A stretch of 64,000 bases of DNA from Runella rosea (GTDB taxonomy: Bacteria; Bacteroidota; Bacteroidia; Cytophagales; Spirosomataceae): NCBI RefSeq assembly GCF_003325355.1, contig NZ_CP030850.1, positions 6,523,001 through 6,587,000 on the forward strand, in the 5' to 3' direction. How positions within the stretch are numbered: position 1 is the stretch's first letter; each line of letters begins with the position of its first letter. Below the pieces are notes generated by a model, which worked only from the letters and a program-made list of their open reading frames with translations, did not search any database and had not been told where the DNA came from. This document shows, piece after piece, positions 16,063-24,798 of this stretch. The translations under genes and the position numbers were made by a program.

Positions 16063-16078
16063 GCGAACATTTTTTCGC
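16063..16078. promoter_or_regulatory. Candidate activator site 2 (GCGAA-N6-TTCGC)
   Basis: Second copy of the same palindrome, with identical arms and spacer length but a different spacer sequence. It is centred 33 bases from site 1, about three helical turns, so two dimers would bind the same DNA face. A further TCGCTT/AAGCGA inverted pair lies between the two. Confidence 0.6.
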
Positions 16079-16188
16079 ACCGTGTTTAGGGCGATTTACC
16101 GTTTAGTAAGTAGTCAGGTCTTTTGCTTGTTTTCGAAATCATTTTTAGTATTTTCGTCACCCCGTATTATTTTTTACCGCGCAGAATT

Positions 16189-17562
16189 ATGAAATACCCA
16201 ACGATTTGGTATAAGGATTTCACGCGCCATTCTCAACGTTCGCGAGACGCGTTATTGAAATCACTCGCTACTATCAAGGCATGTGTTAAAGACCATTTTG
16301 TGGCCTCTGCTCCTGGATTGATTTTGCTGGATACTGCTGATACCTCCGACGCCGTCTGTGTTTTATTGGAAGAAGCGTTTCAGCGGCATGAGCGAACGAT
16401 TGTGGTGATTTTTGACAACGAGATGTACCGCTCGGAAGTGATCTGGGAGTTGCTATTTGCGGGAGCATCGAAAGTGTATGATTTTGAACATACTCCGCTG
16501 ATTCATCAGGTTATTGAAGAGCAGCTTAATCGTTGGCATACGATTGAGGGATTGATACAAACCGATTTTGTAAAAGAAAACCTCATCGGAGAGTCTGCCA
16601 TTTGGAAAAATACCCTTCGCGAAATGATTGAGATTGCGACGTATTCGGAGTCTTCAGTGTTAATTATCGGAGAAAGTGGCACGGGCAAAGAAATGCTTTC
16701 CCGATTGGTGCATCATTTTGATCCACGTCGTCCCAAAGGAAATATTGTGTTGGTAGATTGTACTACGATTTCGCCAGAACTATCTGGAAGTGAGTTTTTT
16801 GGACACGAAAAAGGAGCTTTTACAGGAGCAGTCAACGCCCGCGAAGGTGCTTTTTCATTGGCCAATAATGGCACCCTTTTTTTGGACGAAATCGGCGAAT
16901 TGCCGCTACGCTTACAGGCGGAGTTATTGCGCGTGATTCAGGAAGGTATGTATAAACCCATCGGAGATAATTTTTGGAAAAAAACGGTGTTCCGGTTAGT
17001 GGGTGCCACCAATCGACTGCTGGACCAAGAGGTTCGCAATGGAAGATTTCGGCTGGATTTGTATTATCGCTTGTCGTCTTGGGTTTGTAAAGTGCCATCT
17101 TTGGAAGAACGACGCGAAGATATACCCCTTTTGGCGCAGCGTTTTTTTGAAAAATCTTTCCAAAAAAGAGACCTGCCGTCTATTGATGCTTCACTTATGG
17201 CTTATTTGACCTGCCGCTCTTACCAAGGCAATGTGCGTGAACTACAGCAATTAATTCAGCGGATTGCCAATCAGCATGTAGGCAAAAGTCCGATTACATT
17301 GGCCGATATTCCGAGCCTTGACCGCCCTGAGCGTCAGATTTTGGTAGAATCGTTACCTTCTTCAAACGATGAATACCAGAATGCCATTCAGAAGATACTA
17401 GAGCGTGGGTTGAACTTGCGGGAGTTGAGGGATTTGACCACCCAAACGGCGATTGAATTGACATTGCGTCGGGAGAAAGGGCGTGTGGCTCAGGCGGCCA
17501 ATCGTTTGGGTATTACGAGCCGAGCCATTCAGTTTCGGAAAACCCGAAAACAAGAGGAATAA
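16189..17562 (+). CDS. Sigma-54-dependent (NtrC-type) transcription activator
   Basis: 457 residues from the ATG at 16189; the TTG at 16123 is unlikely. Residues 1-120 resemble a response-regulator receiver in its second half (GLILLD, then FAGASKVYDF) but lack the acidic pocket and the phosphoacceptor setting, so it looks like a pseudo-receiver. The AAA+ domain has Walker A GESGTGKE (161-168), the sigma-54 contact loop GAFTGA (209-214), Walker B LFLDEIGE and arginine fingers near RFRLDLYYRL. The C-terminus has a Fis-type helix-turn-helix (GRVAQAANRLGITSRAIQFR). It is divergent from the accessory cluster and almost certainly its activator through the two palindromes between them. Confidence 0.92.
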   Translation: MKYPTIWYKDFTRHSQRSRDALLKSLATIKACVKDHFVASAPGLILLDTADTSDAVCVLLEEAFQRHERTIVVIFDNEMYRSEVIWELLFAGASKVYDFEHTPLIHQVIEEQLNRWHTIEGLIQTDFVKENLIGESAIWKNTLREMIEIATYSESSVLIIGESGTGKEMLSRLVHHFDPRRPKGNIVLVDCTTISPELSGSEFFGHEKGAFTGAVNAREGAFSLANNGTLFLDEIGELPLRLQAELLRVIQEGMYKPIGDNFWKKTVFRLVGATNRLLDQEVRNGRFRLDLYYRLSSWVCKVPSLEERREDIPLLAQRFFEKSFQKRDLPSIDASLMAYLTCRSYQGNVRELQQLIQRIANQHVGKSPITLADIPSLDRPERQILVESLPSSNDEYQNAIQKILERGLNLRELRDLTTQTAIELTLRREKGRVAQAANRLGITSRAIQFRKTRKQEE

Positions 17563-17565
17563 TGG

Positions 17566-18699
17566 CTAATCTTCTGGGCGGGGTTCCAATGCCTTGGAAT
17601 CAATCAAGTATTCGGAACGATAATAATGCCGATGAAACAGGAATATCCCTGCTCCGATACAGAGGGTGATAATCACTAAAATAGGCACCCTAAACATAAT
17701 CACAAAGTAGAGTGCAATGAACGTGTAGATTCCGAGCTTCAGCAAATGCTCCATGGTATGGTGTTTCTGTAAAAAACGCCCGAAAATCAGCCATAGCAGA
17801 CTGATTAATAGCCCCCACCACTCAACTGTATACAAAAAACTTATTTCTTTGGGCAGGTAACGAAACAGAAAAAGTGTTTCGGGAAGCATAAGCAATGCAA
17901 ATAAACCGCTGTACTTGTAGAATCGTTGCGCCAACGTAAAGGGAAGGTTGCGGAGCATGGGAAGTTGCACATGTTCAAATTCATATAAATGCAGCACTAA
18001 CACCACGTGTACAATGCCGATGGCAGTTCCAGCCAGCGAAAACAGACGCTCATCGTAGGTGTCGGTAGGATAGATTTTACAGACTCCCACCACCACGACG
18101 CAGGTAAAAGCTTTGGTCAAAAACAGCAAAATGGGCGCTTTATTGAATAAATACAGCACAAAATACGACCAATATGGTTTGGTAAATCGGCGATTGAAGA
18201 AGGCTGAAAGTTGATTGAGATGGGTATCGGGATTGGGGCGAAACAGCCGGTATTCGTATGCCCATACGCCCGTGAGCGGCAAAATTAGTAAATAACTAGC
18301 CGTTATAATGACGGCTTCGGGTTGCCCCAGTTTCCAGCCATAATAACCTACAAAGGCGGCATACGCCAACACGGGCAGCCAAAGCATCATTTGAATTCCC
18401 CAGAGTAGAATCCAACGGATGGATTTGGGAATCAACACCAATTCATATAGAAATGCGTGCGAATCCCACAGGAATCGTTGCCGAACAAAAAAAAGCGTTT
18501 TAAGATGATACAACGCCCAAAGTCCAAAAACCAGCAGCAACAAAAAAGGGGAGGCAAACACGTAGGCCGATAGGGCTATGTGGTCTTCGGGGCGAAGAAT
18601 ACCAAATCCAAACATCAGGCTTAAAAACAGAAACCCGGTATTTTGGCGGTAATATTCCCGAACGAGGGTTTTATATAGGATGTTCCAAAGTGAAAGCAA
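17566..18699 (-). CDS. ABC exporter membrane subunit (polytopic)
   Basis: 377 residues with about nine to ten hydrophobic segments and a charged C-terminal tail. No ATG fits the N-terminal amphipathic helix, so the TTG at 18699 is taken as start. It lies 100 bases downstream of an ABC ATPase gene on the same strand, which makes it the likely permease of that transporter. It has no substrate-binding features. Substrate unknown. The gene is convergent with the sigma-54 activator, with only three bases between stops. Confidence 0.75.
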   Translation of the reverse strand: MLSLWNILYKTLVREYYRQNTGFLFLSLMFGFGILRPEDHIALSAYVFASPFLLLLVFGLWALYHLKTLFFVRQRFLWDSHAFLYELVLIPKSIRWILLWGIQMMLWLPVLAYAAFVGYYGWKLGQPEAVIITASYLLILPLTGVWAYEYRLFRPNPDTHLNQLSAFFNRRFTKPYWSYFVLYLFNKAPILLFLTKAFTCVVVVGVCKIYPTDTYDERLFSLAGTAIGIVHVVLVLHLYEFEHVQLPMLRNLPFTLAQRFYKYSGLFALLMLPETLFLFRYLPKEISFLYTVEWWGLLISLLWLIFGRFLQKHHTMEHLLKLGIYTFIALYFVIMFRVPILVIITLCIGAGIFLFHRHYYRSEYLIDSKALEPRPED

Positions 18700-18798
18700 G
18701 GGATGAATGGGTTGAGAACTGAAAAATGAAAAACAAAAAACTGAAAAGGGAGCTACTACGGGGTGTTCCGCGCCCGCGCAGTGTTTAACCGGACGTAC

Positions 18799-19446
18799 TT
18801 AGGGCCGATGAGTCGAAATTGATTCTGGTTGAATTGAGTGATTTTTAACACGGAAAACTGTTTGTATTGGCAGTTTTTCAAACATAAAATCTTGATGTGA
18901 TGATAACAAAAAACTGACCCCCTGGGCGTGATAATCGCGGACAAGTTCGTATACTTTCAACACCGTAGAATCGTCAATCGTAATGAGCGGTTCGTCCAAA
19001 ATAATGACTTTAGGATTGCCCAAAAATGCCAACGCCAATGACGTTTTTTTTAGCATTCCGCTGGAGTAAGTGCCCGTAGGTTGATATAAAAATGGCTCAA
19101 TTCCGAGGGTGTCAATGAGTTGGTCTACTTGCACCGCCTTGGCCCGTTTGGCGGTTGCCACAAATTGAATGAGGTCGTTGGCCGTTAAGAATTCAGGGTA
19201 ATCGGGTTCGGCTTCGCCGTAGTTGATGCTGAGCCGGTAGGTGGTGTGGTCGCGGCGTATGTCCATTCCGCCGAGTGTAATTTCACCCTCAAACGGTAAC
19301 ATTCCCGCTAATGTTCTAAAAAAAGTGGTTTTCCCCGAGCCATTTGCTCCTTTAAACCAGTGAATACCTTCCGTCAAAACCAAGTCGGGCACTTGGATTA
19401 CCAAATGCCCGCCGTAGGATTTTTTAAGATTTTTAATGACAATCAT
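18799..19446 (-). CDS. ABC transporter ATP-binding protein
   Basis: 215 residues. Walker A GANGSGKT, a slightly degenerate signature (TYSSGMLKK), Walker B KVIILDEPL and the switch His in LLSSHQ are all present. Start taken at the ATG at 19446 (MIVIKNLKKSYGG), the usual first strand of this domain; an ATG at 19473 would add nine residues. Soluble ABC-2-type exporter ATPase, working with the membrane protein encoded just downstream. Confidence 0.9.
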   Translation of the reverse strand: MIVIKNLKKSYGGHLVIQVPDLVLTEGIHWFKGANGSGKTTFFRTLAGMLPFEGEITLGGMDIRRDHTTYRLSINYGEAEPDYPEFLTANDLIQFVATAKRAKAVQVDQLIDTLGIEPFLYQPTGTYSSGMLKKTSLALAFLGNPKVIILDEPLITIDDSTVLKVYELVRDYHAQGVSFLLSSHQDFMFEKLPIQTVFRVKNHSIQPESISTHRP

Positions 19447-19494
19447 GTTTCGCAAGGTGAGATAGAAAAACAAAAATAAGGTAACGCTAATTTG

Positions 19495-20856
19495 CTACTG
19501 CACCTGCGAGATTACTTTTTGTTCTTTTCGGGTTTGGGCCACTTTCAGTACCTGTTTCCCGATTTTAACGCCGCAAACATTACCTTCATCACATCCCGAA
19601 CGGTAATGAATTCCGCCGTATAAACGACTGATGCTGGCCATTAGCGACGCTTCTCTGAATGATTTAAAGGATAAAACCCCGTGGCCATGTTTAAATTCGG
19701 TAGAATCAGTAAAAGCTACATTATCGCCGTGTACAAAGCTCAACACCTCAGCGGCGGCGGCTGAAATGGTGCTGTGTCCGCTGGTATATTCAGGAAAAGG
19801 CGGTGTTTGTAGGAAAGGCTGCCATTTGGGATCAATATCGGAGTTGATGACCGTTTCGGGGCGGACTTTGGTGCTGCGGTATTTTTCATCCCAACACGCA
19901 ACAAACGCGTCCAGCAGGGCAATTGAACTCAGTGCGTAGCCTTCCACACTTTTTTCAAAAGAAGCTTTGGTGTTTCTGGATACCGTTTCATGAATAGCCA
20001 GCCAGTGCCCTCCAGGTGTCATTTTTTTATTGGCAAACATGACGTGTCCGACTACATTCATCACAAATGGGTTGTCGTCCCAAAACCATGCGATGCGTTT
20101 TTGTTCTTCGGTAAGTTTATTGCCAATTTCATACACTTCCCGGGTTTCGCGCCAAAACTCACTGTTTTTGTCGGTGCTCCACATTGGCGGCCGAGGCGGC
20201 ATGAACTGCGTAATAGAATCAAGGGTTAGGAGGCGGATTTTATTCCATTGAGGTTCGCAGGCATCTGCGTATGCAGGAGGGGTAGGAACCCACGTCCCGG
20301 GTTTGTTGGTCACTGTAAATCGAATGCCGCGTGTTTGCTTGTAGCTATCTTTGGTCGAATACCGCATCACATGCGCGGCCACGCTGTCGCCGTAGGCCAT
20401 AGAGTTTTCGATGACCTCGCTTGGCACGCCCATGTCCTCGTATTTTTTGTAAAATTCTTTTTCGTATTCGTCAAAAAAACTGGCCGAAAAAGTAAGGTTA
20501 CGGGCTACTTTCAAAAACGCTCGGGTACTAGCCAACGGAAAGCAATATTCTTTGTCGGCATCTGGGGCGGTTGGGGCGGTAAAGCCTTTAAGTTTTCCAC
20601 CCAATGATTCATAAGCAGGATAACCAGGAACCATTGCTTCATAGCCTGCAAGGTTGGCGTATACGTAAATACGACTCGCCACGGGGGGCTTGAAAATGTC
20701 ATGAATGATAACTTCGGTAAGCAATTCGACCGATTGATGATAGAGTTCAGGGTCAGCAGCTTTGGCGTTGTATTCTTCGGGAGGTAATTTGGGCTTACAG
20801 GCACTCATCAGCAAGTAAACGACTCCCACGCTTACCAGTAAAGACTTTCTCAACAT
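19495..20856 (-). CDS. Vanadium-dependent haloperoxidase/PAP2-like lipoprotein
   Basis: 453 residues. The N-terminus ends in a lipobox (LLMSAC), so the mature protein is lipid-anchored. The C-terminal half has the two metal/phosphate-pocket motifs of the vanadium haloperoxidase and PAP2 phosphatase group: PEYTSGHST (Ser-Gly-His) and RLYGGIHYRSGCDEG (Arg and His). Bacteroidota members of this family are mostly uncharacterised, and both halide peroxidation and phosphatase activity are possible. It is transcribed alone, with an intrinsic terminator of the next gene upstream of it. Confidence 0.85.
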   Translation of the reverse strand: MLRKSLLVSVGVVYLLMSACKPKLPPEEYNAKAADPELYHQSVELLTEVIIHDIFKPPVASRIYVYANLAGYEAMVPGYPAYESLGGKLKGFTAPTAPDADKEYCFPLASTRAFLKVARNLTFSASFFDEYEKEFYKKYEDMGVPSEVIENSMAYGDSVAAHVMRYSTKDSYKQTRGIRFTVTNKPGTWVPTPPAYADACEPQWNKIRLLTLDSITQFMPPRPPMWSTDKNSEFWRETREVYEIGNKLTEEQKRIAWFWDDNPFVMNVVGHVMFANKKMTPGGHWLAIHETVSRNTKASFEKSVEGYALSSIALLDAFVACWDEKYRSTKVRPETVINSDIDPKWQPFLQTPPFPEYTSGHSTISAAAAEVLSFVHGDNVAFTDSTEFKHGHGVLSFKSFREASLMASISRLYGGIHYRSGCDEGNVCGVKIGKQVLKVAQTRKEQKVISQVQ

Positions 20857-20991
20857 AGCTTCCAGAAAAAATCAAAATTAAAATTCAAAAAAACATACCT
20901 TAGTGAGCGCAAATTTACGAAACGATACCGTCAATAAATTGATTTTTATCAGTTATTTAGGGAGTACCTGCTGGGCGTAGGTCTATATACG

Positions 20992-21023
20992 AAAAAAGCC
21001 GCTTTCCCATGAGCGGCTTTTTT
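20992..21023 (-). terminator. Intrinsic terminator after the choice-of-anchor-A gene
   Basis: Arms AGCCGCT (20997-21003) and AGCGGCT (21012-21018) are flanked by A6 and T6, so the hairpin can work in both directions. It lies 21 bases after the stop of the minus-strand surface-protein gene. Confidence 0.9.
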
Positions 21024-21043
21024 ACACAAATAGTTACTTATTT

Positions 21044-23359
21044 TTACTTTCTTATTTTTTTTGCCGTATACGGAACACATTTAACTATGCAGCAGTTAGC
21101 GCTGGCCTCAATAATAATGGGACAGCATCCTTCCGTTGGGCAAGTGCCTGAAGTTGAGGTGTATGTATAGGTGCCGCTTTCTTCCAACAACACCTGATTT
21201 CCCTGAGCAATAGCGGTGGTAGAACCCGTTTTGAACCACTTTACGCCAGTAAATTGTCTAGGGATGGTCAGTAGGGCTTTTTCACCTCCGCAAAGTTTGA
21301 TGGGTACGCTGAAACATTGACGGTCTAGGTCATCTTCCAATTCTGATTGATTGAAAGGTGTACTGTCTACATCCTTTTCGTTGGCCTTGCTGATTTCGGC
21401 GGTATTGAACCAAACGCCCTGCCCTATCACTTTTACTTTGATGGTCAATACCACAGTATCTCCGTTTATCCCGATAGCGCCGATGGTCCATTTGGAGGTT
21501 AGGGGATTATAACTGCCAGCGGTTGTATTGTTAGATAAGCGCTTGGTAGAGCTGCTGAGGTATTGTACACCCGCGTTGAGCGAGTCAGTGACCTCTACCC
21601 CAGTGGCGAAGCTCGTGTTTTCGTTCCATACTTTAATTGTGTATTGAATGGTGTCGCCGATTTGTACGAGTTTTTTACTGATTGATTTTTTGAGTTTTAA
21701 ATCAATCAGAGTGTCACAATCCTGTACTGTAAGGATAACGGGTGTTCTCAGTGCGCTAACTCCACCGCAATTTTGGGTAGTTCCGCGTGCTTCTACGTAG
21801 AATGTATCGGTGACACTGGCGGTGCCAGCAGGCTTATAATTTACCACTCCCGTAGCTAATGCAGAACCTCCCGTGGCGTTGGCGTACCAATCGGCGGTTA
21901 CCCCGCTCAATACGGTTACTTTTAAGGTTGGGATTGTATCTCCTACACATGCAAACACATTTGGGCTGATGGCTACTGGGGCAGCGGGGGTACAATTACA
22001 CGCCACAGGGGCTAAAATGGTGGTGTCAAACTTACAGATTGAGGTTAGGCTGTCCGTAATTTTCAAACTTATCGTTGGAGGAATATTGCTTACGGTGTAA
22101 GGGCCGTTGCCGCTGCCTGCTAGGGTACCTGCATTGACTTTGATGGTGCCGTTTTTTTGGGTTACGTTAAACGTTACGCTGTATGATTTTTTGTCGGGCG
22201 CACAGGTGGGTGCAGCAAAGGTAAAACTCGTTTTGATACAGGCGGGAGGGCAGGGAAATTCTCCTACAAAAGGATAATTATGTACTTCACCCCCAGAGGC
22301 TTCGTGGGTAAGGTTACCACCTACCACCAATCGACCGTCAAAATTACCTCCTGTTAAAGTAGCGTTTCCGTTTGGAATAATGGCTGAGCCGTAAAAAGTG
22401 CCTATAAACGTAACGTTTGTAGCTTGGTGAAAATTAAAGAGTAACCGAAACAATGAGGGCGAACCTGCCGCTGGCGTAACTGCATTCACCGAGGGCATTT
22501 GAACATTTGTGTGGGTCGAGCCGCTGACGTTTACCACAACAGAAGCACCAGCTGGGATATTTTTAAACAGAAAATTCTTCCAACTAGACACATTGAATAC
22601 TTGCACAGATGAGCTGTTATTTCCAATCAATGTATCACCGCTCAGGGTTCCAGTAGGGGTAAGCGTAGCCCAGTAGAGGCTTTTGGTAGAAATATCAGTT
22701 AAACAACTGTCGATGTTTAGTCCTATTCCGCCCATCCCAAGGCTATCGGTGACGGTGATGGTGTTGGGCAAATTGCTCTGATACGTGCCACCCATTGCGA
22801 TGCCTGTTCCACCTACGCCGAACATATTGGTCGAGCCCGTGATGGTTCCACCAATCAATAAAGCTGGCAAATTGGTGGAGGCAATCACGTAGGTTCCGCC
22901 GCCAGAGGTGCCGATGCCATAGTAAGAATTGTAAGGAATACTTGGGTTGCCAAGGATTAAATTGCCTTTAATGGCCACGCGTCCTTCGATTTCGGCGGGC
23001 ACGCCCTGACCTCCATCTTTTACGTTGAAATTACCACCAACCAATACGTTAAAGACTTGACTGTACCCTCTGACTTGATTGTTTGGCCAATTGAACGGGA
23101 GGGGAAGATAAGTGGTATTGATAGGGTAGCCGCTTTGATTGCTGTCCTGAATTAAGTCATTGTTGGCGTCGGGGGCTAATGTTAGCGGTGGGCAGTCTAC
23201 ACCCACACATCCGCTCAGCTTAGTTCCTAGTCCACAGTTTTGGGCCTGCGCTCGGCATAGACTGGGGCTTAGTAAAAAATAAGCCACCACGAAAGACGAT
23301 AATAGATTTAAAAATGTCCTTACAGTTAAAGCCTTTGGGTTAGATAGTAGGTGTTGCAT
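21044..23359 (-). CDS. Choice-of-anchor-A surface protein with DUF11 domain
   Basis: 771 residues. Signal peptide ending near SLCRAQAQ. Residues about 90-370 match the choice-of-anchor-A domain (FNVLVGGNFNVKDGG, GRVAIKGNL), known from secreted proteins with varied C-terminal anchors. An Ig-like stretch follows, then a DUF11 repeat (KKSISKKLVQIGDTIQYTIK, VTDSLNAGV), then an Ig-like end with a Cys-rich tail (CCPIIIEASANCC). I see no type IX sorting domain or LPXTG, so the anchor is unclear. Probably extracellular and adhesive. Confidence 0.85.
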   Translation of the reverse strand: MQHLLSNPKALTVRTFLNLLSSFVVAYFLLSPSLCRAQAQNCGLGTKLSGCVGVDCPPLTLAPDANNDLIQDSNQSGYPINTTYLPLPFNWPNNQVRGYSQVFNVLVGGNFNVKDGGQGVPAEIEGRVAIKGNLILGNPSIPYNSYYGIGTSGGGTYVIASTNLPALLIGGTITGSTNMFGVGGTGIAMGGTYQSNLPNTITVTDSLGMGGIGLNIDSCLTDISTKSLYWATLTPTGTLSGDTLIGNNSSSVQVFNVSSWKNFLFKNIPAGASVVVNVSGSTHTNVQMPSVNAVTPAAGSPSLFRLLFNFHQATNVTFIGTFYGSAIIPNGNATLTGGNFDGRLVVGGNLTHEASGGEVHNYPFVGEFPCPPACIKTSFTFAAPTCAPDKKSYSVTFNVTQKNGTIKVNAGTLAGSGNGPYTVSNIPPTISLKITDSLTSICKFDTTILAPVACNCTPAAPVAISPNVFACVGDTIPTLKVTVLSGVTADWYANATGGSALATGVVNYKPAGTASVTDTFYVEARGTTQNCGGVSALRTPVILTVQDCDTLIDLKLKKSISKKLVQIGDTIQYTIKVWNENTSFATGVEVTDSLNAGVQYLSSSTKRLSNNTTAGSYNPLTSKWTIGAIGINGDTVVLTIKVKVIGQGVWFNTAEISKANEKDVDSTPFNQSELEDDLDRQCFSVPIKLCGGEKALLTIPRQFTGVKWFKTGSTTAIAQGNQVLLEESGTYTYTSTSGTCPTEGCCPIIIEASANCCIVKCVPYTAKKIRK

Positions 23360-23841
23360 TGCCTTGATTGTTTTAATTTCAGCTTCAAACCAAGGCCTCT
23401 CAATAAGTGTGCCATTTTTTTAAATGGGCTAATTATTTATGTATTTATATCCCTATTTGGTTGTTTTTTGGAATTTTTAGGGCTAAAAAAGGTTTTTAAA
23501 TATAAAATGGATATTTCTTGAAATTAGCGTTGATTTAAGCATTTTTGTGGGAGTGAACTACGAGGCATGTATAAAACTCCGCCTTGCCTAACAGGTTTTA
23601 TGCGCTACATTTTGCCATTTATTGTTCCAACTAAAAAAAAGCATTCGTGATGAATTCTAGCGGTTACTTATTTTATTCAACCCTTTCATAATCAAAGTTT
23701 ATGGTGGAATCATCTCGGAAAAAAAGCTTGAAAAGTTGTAATTCTGAAAACAAAAACGTATTTTTCACCAAGCTAAAACCAACAACGCAACGTTTTAGAT
23801 AAACAAAACGTAATCAATCATTATTAAACCATTTACATCGT
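23360..23841. other. Gene-free divergent intergenic region
   Basis: 482 bases between the surface-protein gene and phoH. AT-rich, with no plausible coding frame, tRNA or strong hairpin. It must hold both divergent promoters, but I find no clear TAnnTTTG element on either strand. Confidence 0.6.
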
Positions 23842-24798
23842 TTGGTAGAAAAAATAATTTCCTTGGAAGATGTGTCTCTAGTTGACTTTCTCGGCGTAGA
23901 AAACAACCACATCAAAGAAGTTGCTGCCGCTTTTCCAATGAGTAAAATCATTTCACGCGGCAACGAAATACGTGTAATGGGCACTCAGCCCGAGATTATC
24001 CGCATCAGCGATATTCTGGAATCCCTTCTGCAACATTACCAGAAATACGGCAAAATCACCAACGAAAATGTACGTCATTACCTGACCGCCAATGGAGGCT
24101 CCGTTGCGCCGCCGCACGTATTGGAAGACGAAAAAGACGTGATTTTGTACGGTACCAAAGGAGTGGTAGTGAAGGCCAGAACCGCCAACCAGCGGTTGAT
24201 GGTGGAAAAAGCGGCCGAGAGCGATTTACTTTTCGCCATCGGACCGGCAGGAACTGGTAAAACCTACACCGCAGTGGCTATCGCGGTGCAGGCGTTGAAA
24301 GAAAAAAAAGTAAAAAAACTCATTATTACCCGGCCAGCCGTGGAGGCGGGAGAAAATTTAGGGTTTTTGCCGGGCAATCTGGAAGAGAAAATTGATCCGT
24401 ATTTGCGCCCTATCTATGACGCACTTGACGATATGATTTTGGGTGAAAAATTAAAGTTTTACCTTGAAAACCGAATTGTCGAAATTGCCCCCCTTGCGTA
24501 CATGCGCGGGCGAACTCTAAATAACGCTTTTATCCTGCTCGATGAAGCTCAGAATACGACCCCTTCGCAGATGAAGATGTTTTTGACGCGGATGGGACCC
24601 AGTTCAAAAGTGATTATCACGGGCGATAAAACCCAGATAGATTTACCGAAAAATCAAAAGTCCGGTTTGAAAGATGCGCTTGAAACCCTGAAAGATGTAA
24701 AGGGGATTGCCTTTGTCGAGCTTGATGGACGTGATGTAGTGCGCCACCGCCTCGTCAAAGACATTTTGGATGCATATGAAAAGAAAGAGAAAGAGTAG
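23842..24798 (+). CDS. phoH: PhoH family ATPase
   Basis: 318 residues. An N-terminal KH-like segment precedes the P-loop (Walker A GPAGTGKT; Walker B FILLDEAQN), the layout of PhoH/YbeZ ATPases linked to RNA metabolism. Start is the TTG at 23842 (reads MVEKIISLEDVS), which matches the usual N-terminus of this family; no in-frame ATG fits. The 3' end overlaps the ATG-initiated form of the next gene by about 23 bases. Confidence 0.92.
   Translation: MVEKIISLEDVSLVDFLGVENNHIKEVAAAFPMSKIISRGNEIRVMGTQPEIIRISDILESLLQHYQKYGKITNENVRHYLTANGGSVAPPHVLEDEKDVILYGTKGVVVKARTANQRLMVEKAAESDLLFAIGPAGTGKTYTAVAIAVQALKEKKVKKLIITRPAVEAGENLGFLPGNLEEKIDPYLRPIYDALDDMILGEKLKFYLENRIVEIAPLAYMRGRTLNNAFILLDEAQNTTPSQMKMFLTRMGPSSKVIITGDKTQIDLPKNQKSGLKDALETLKDVKGIAFVELDGRDVVRHRLVKDILDAYEKKEKE

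Noticed and set aside
9508-16189. Contractile injection system or prophage remnant
   Set aside because: No tail tube, sheath, baseplate, VgrG, capsid, terminase or integrase signature is present. Only effector-like motifs are seen.
21044-23359. Type IX sorting domain at the end of the choice-of-anchor-A protein
   Set aside because: The C-terminus is Cys-rich and lacks the PNP...GxYxxxV pattern seen in the M43 protease, so I did not claim it.
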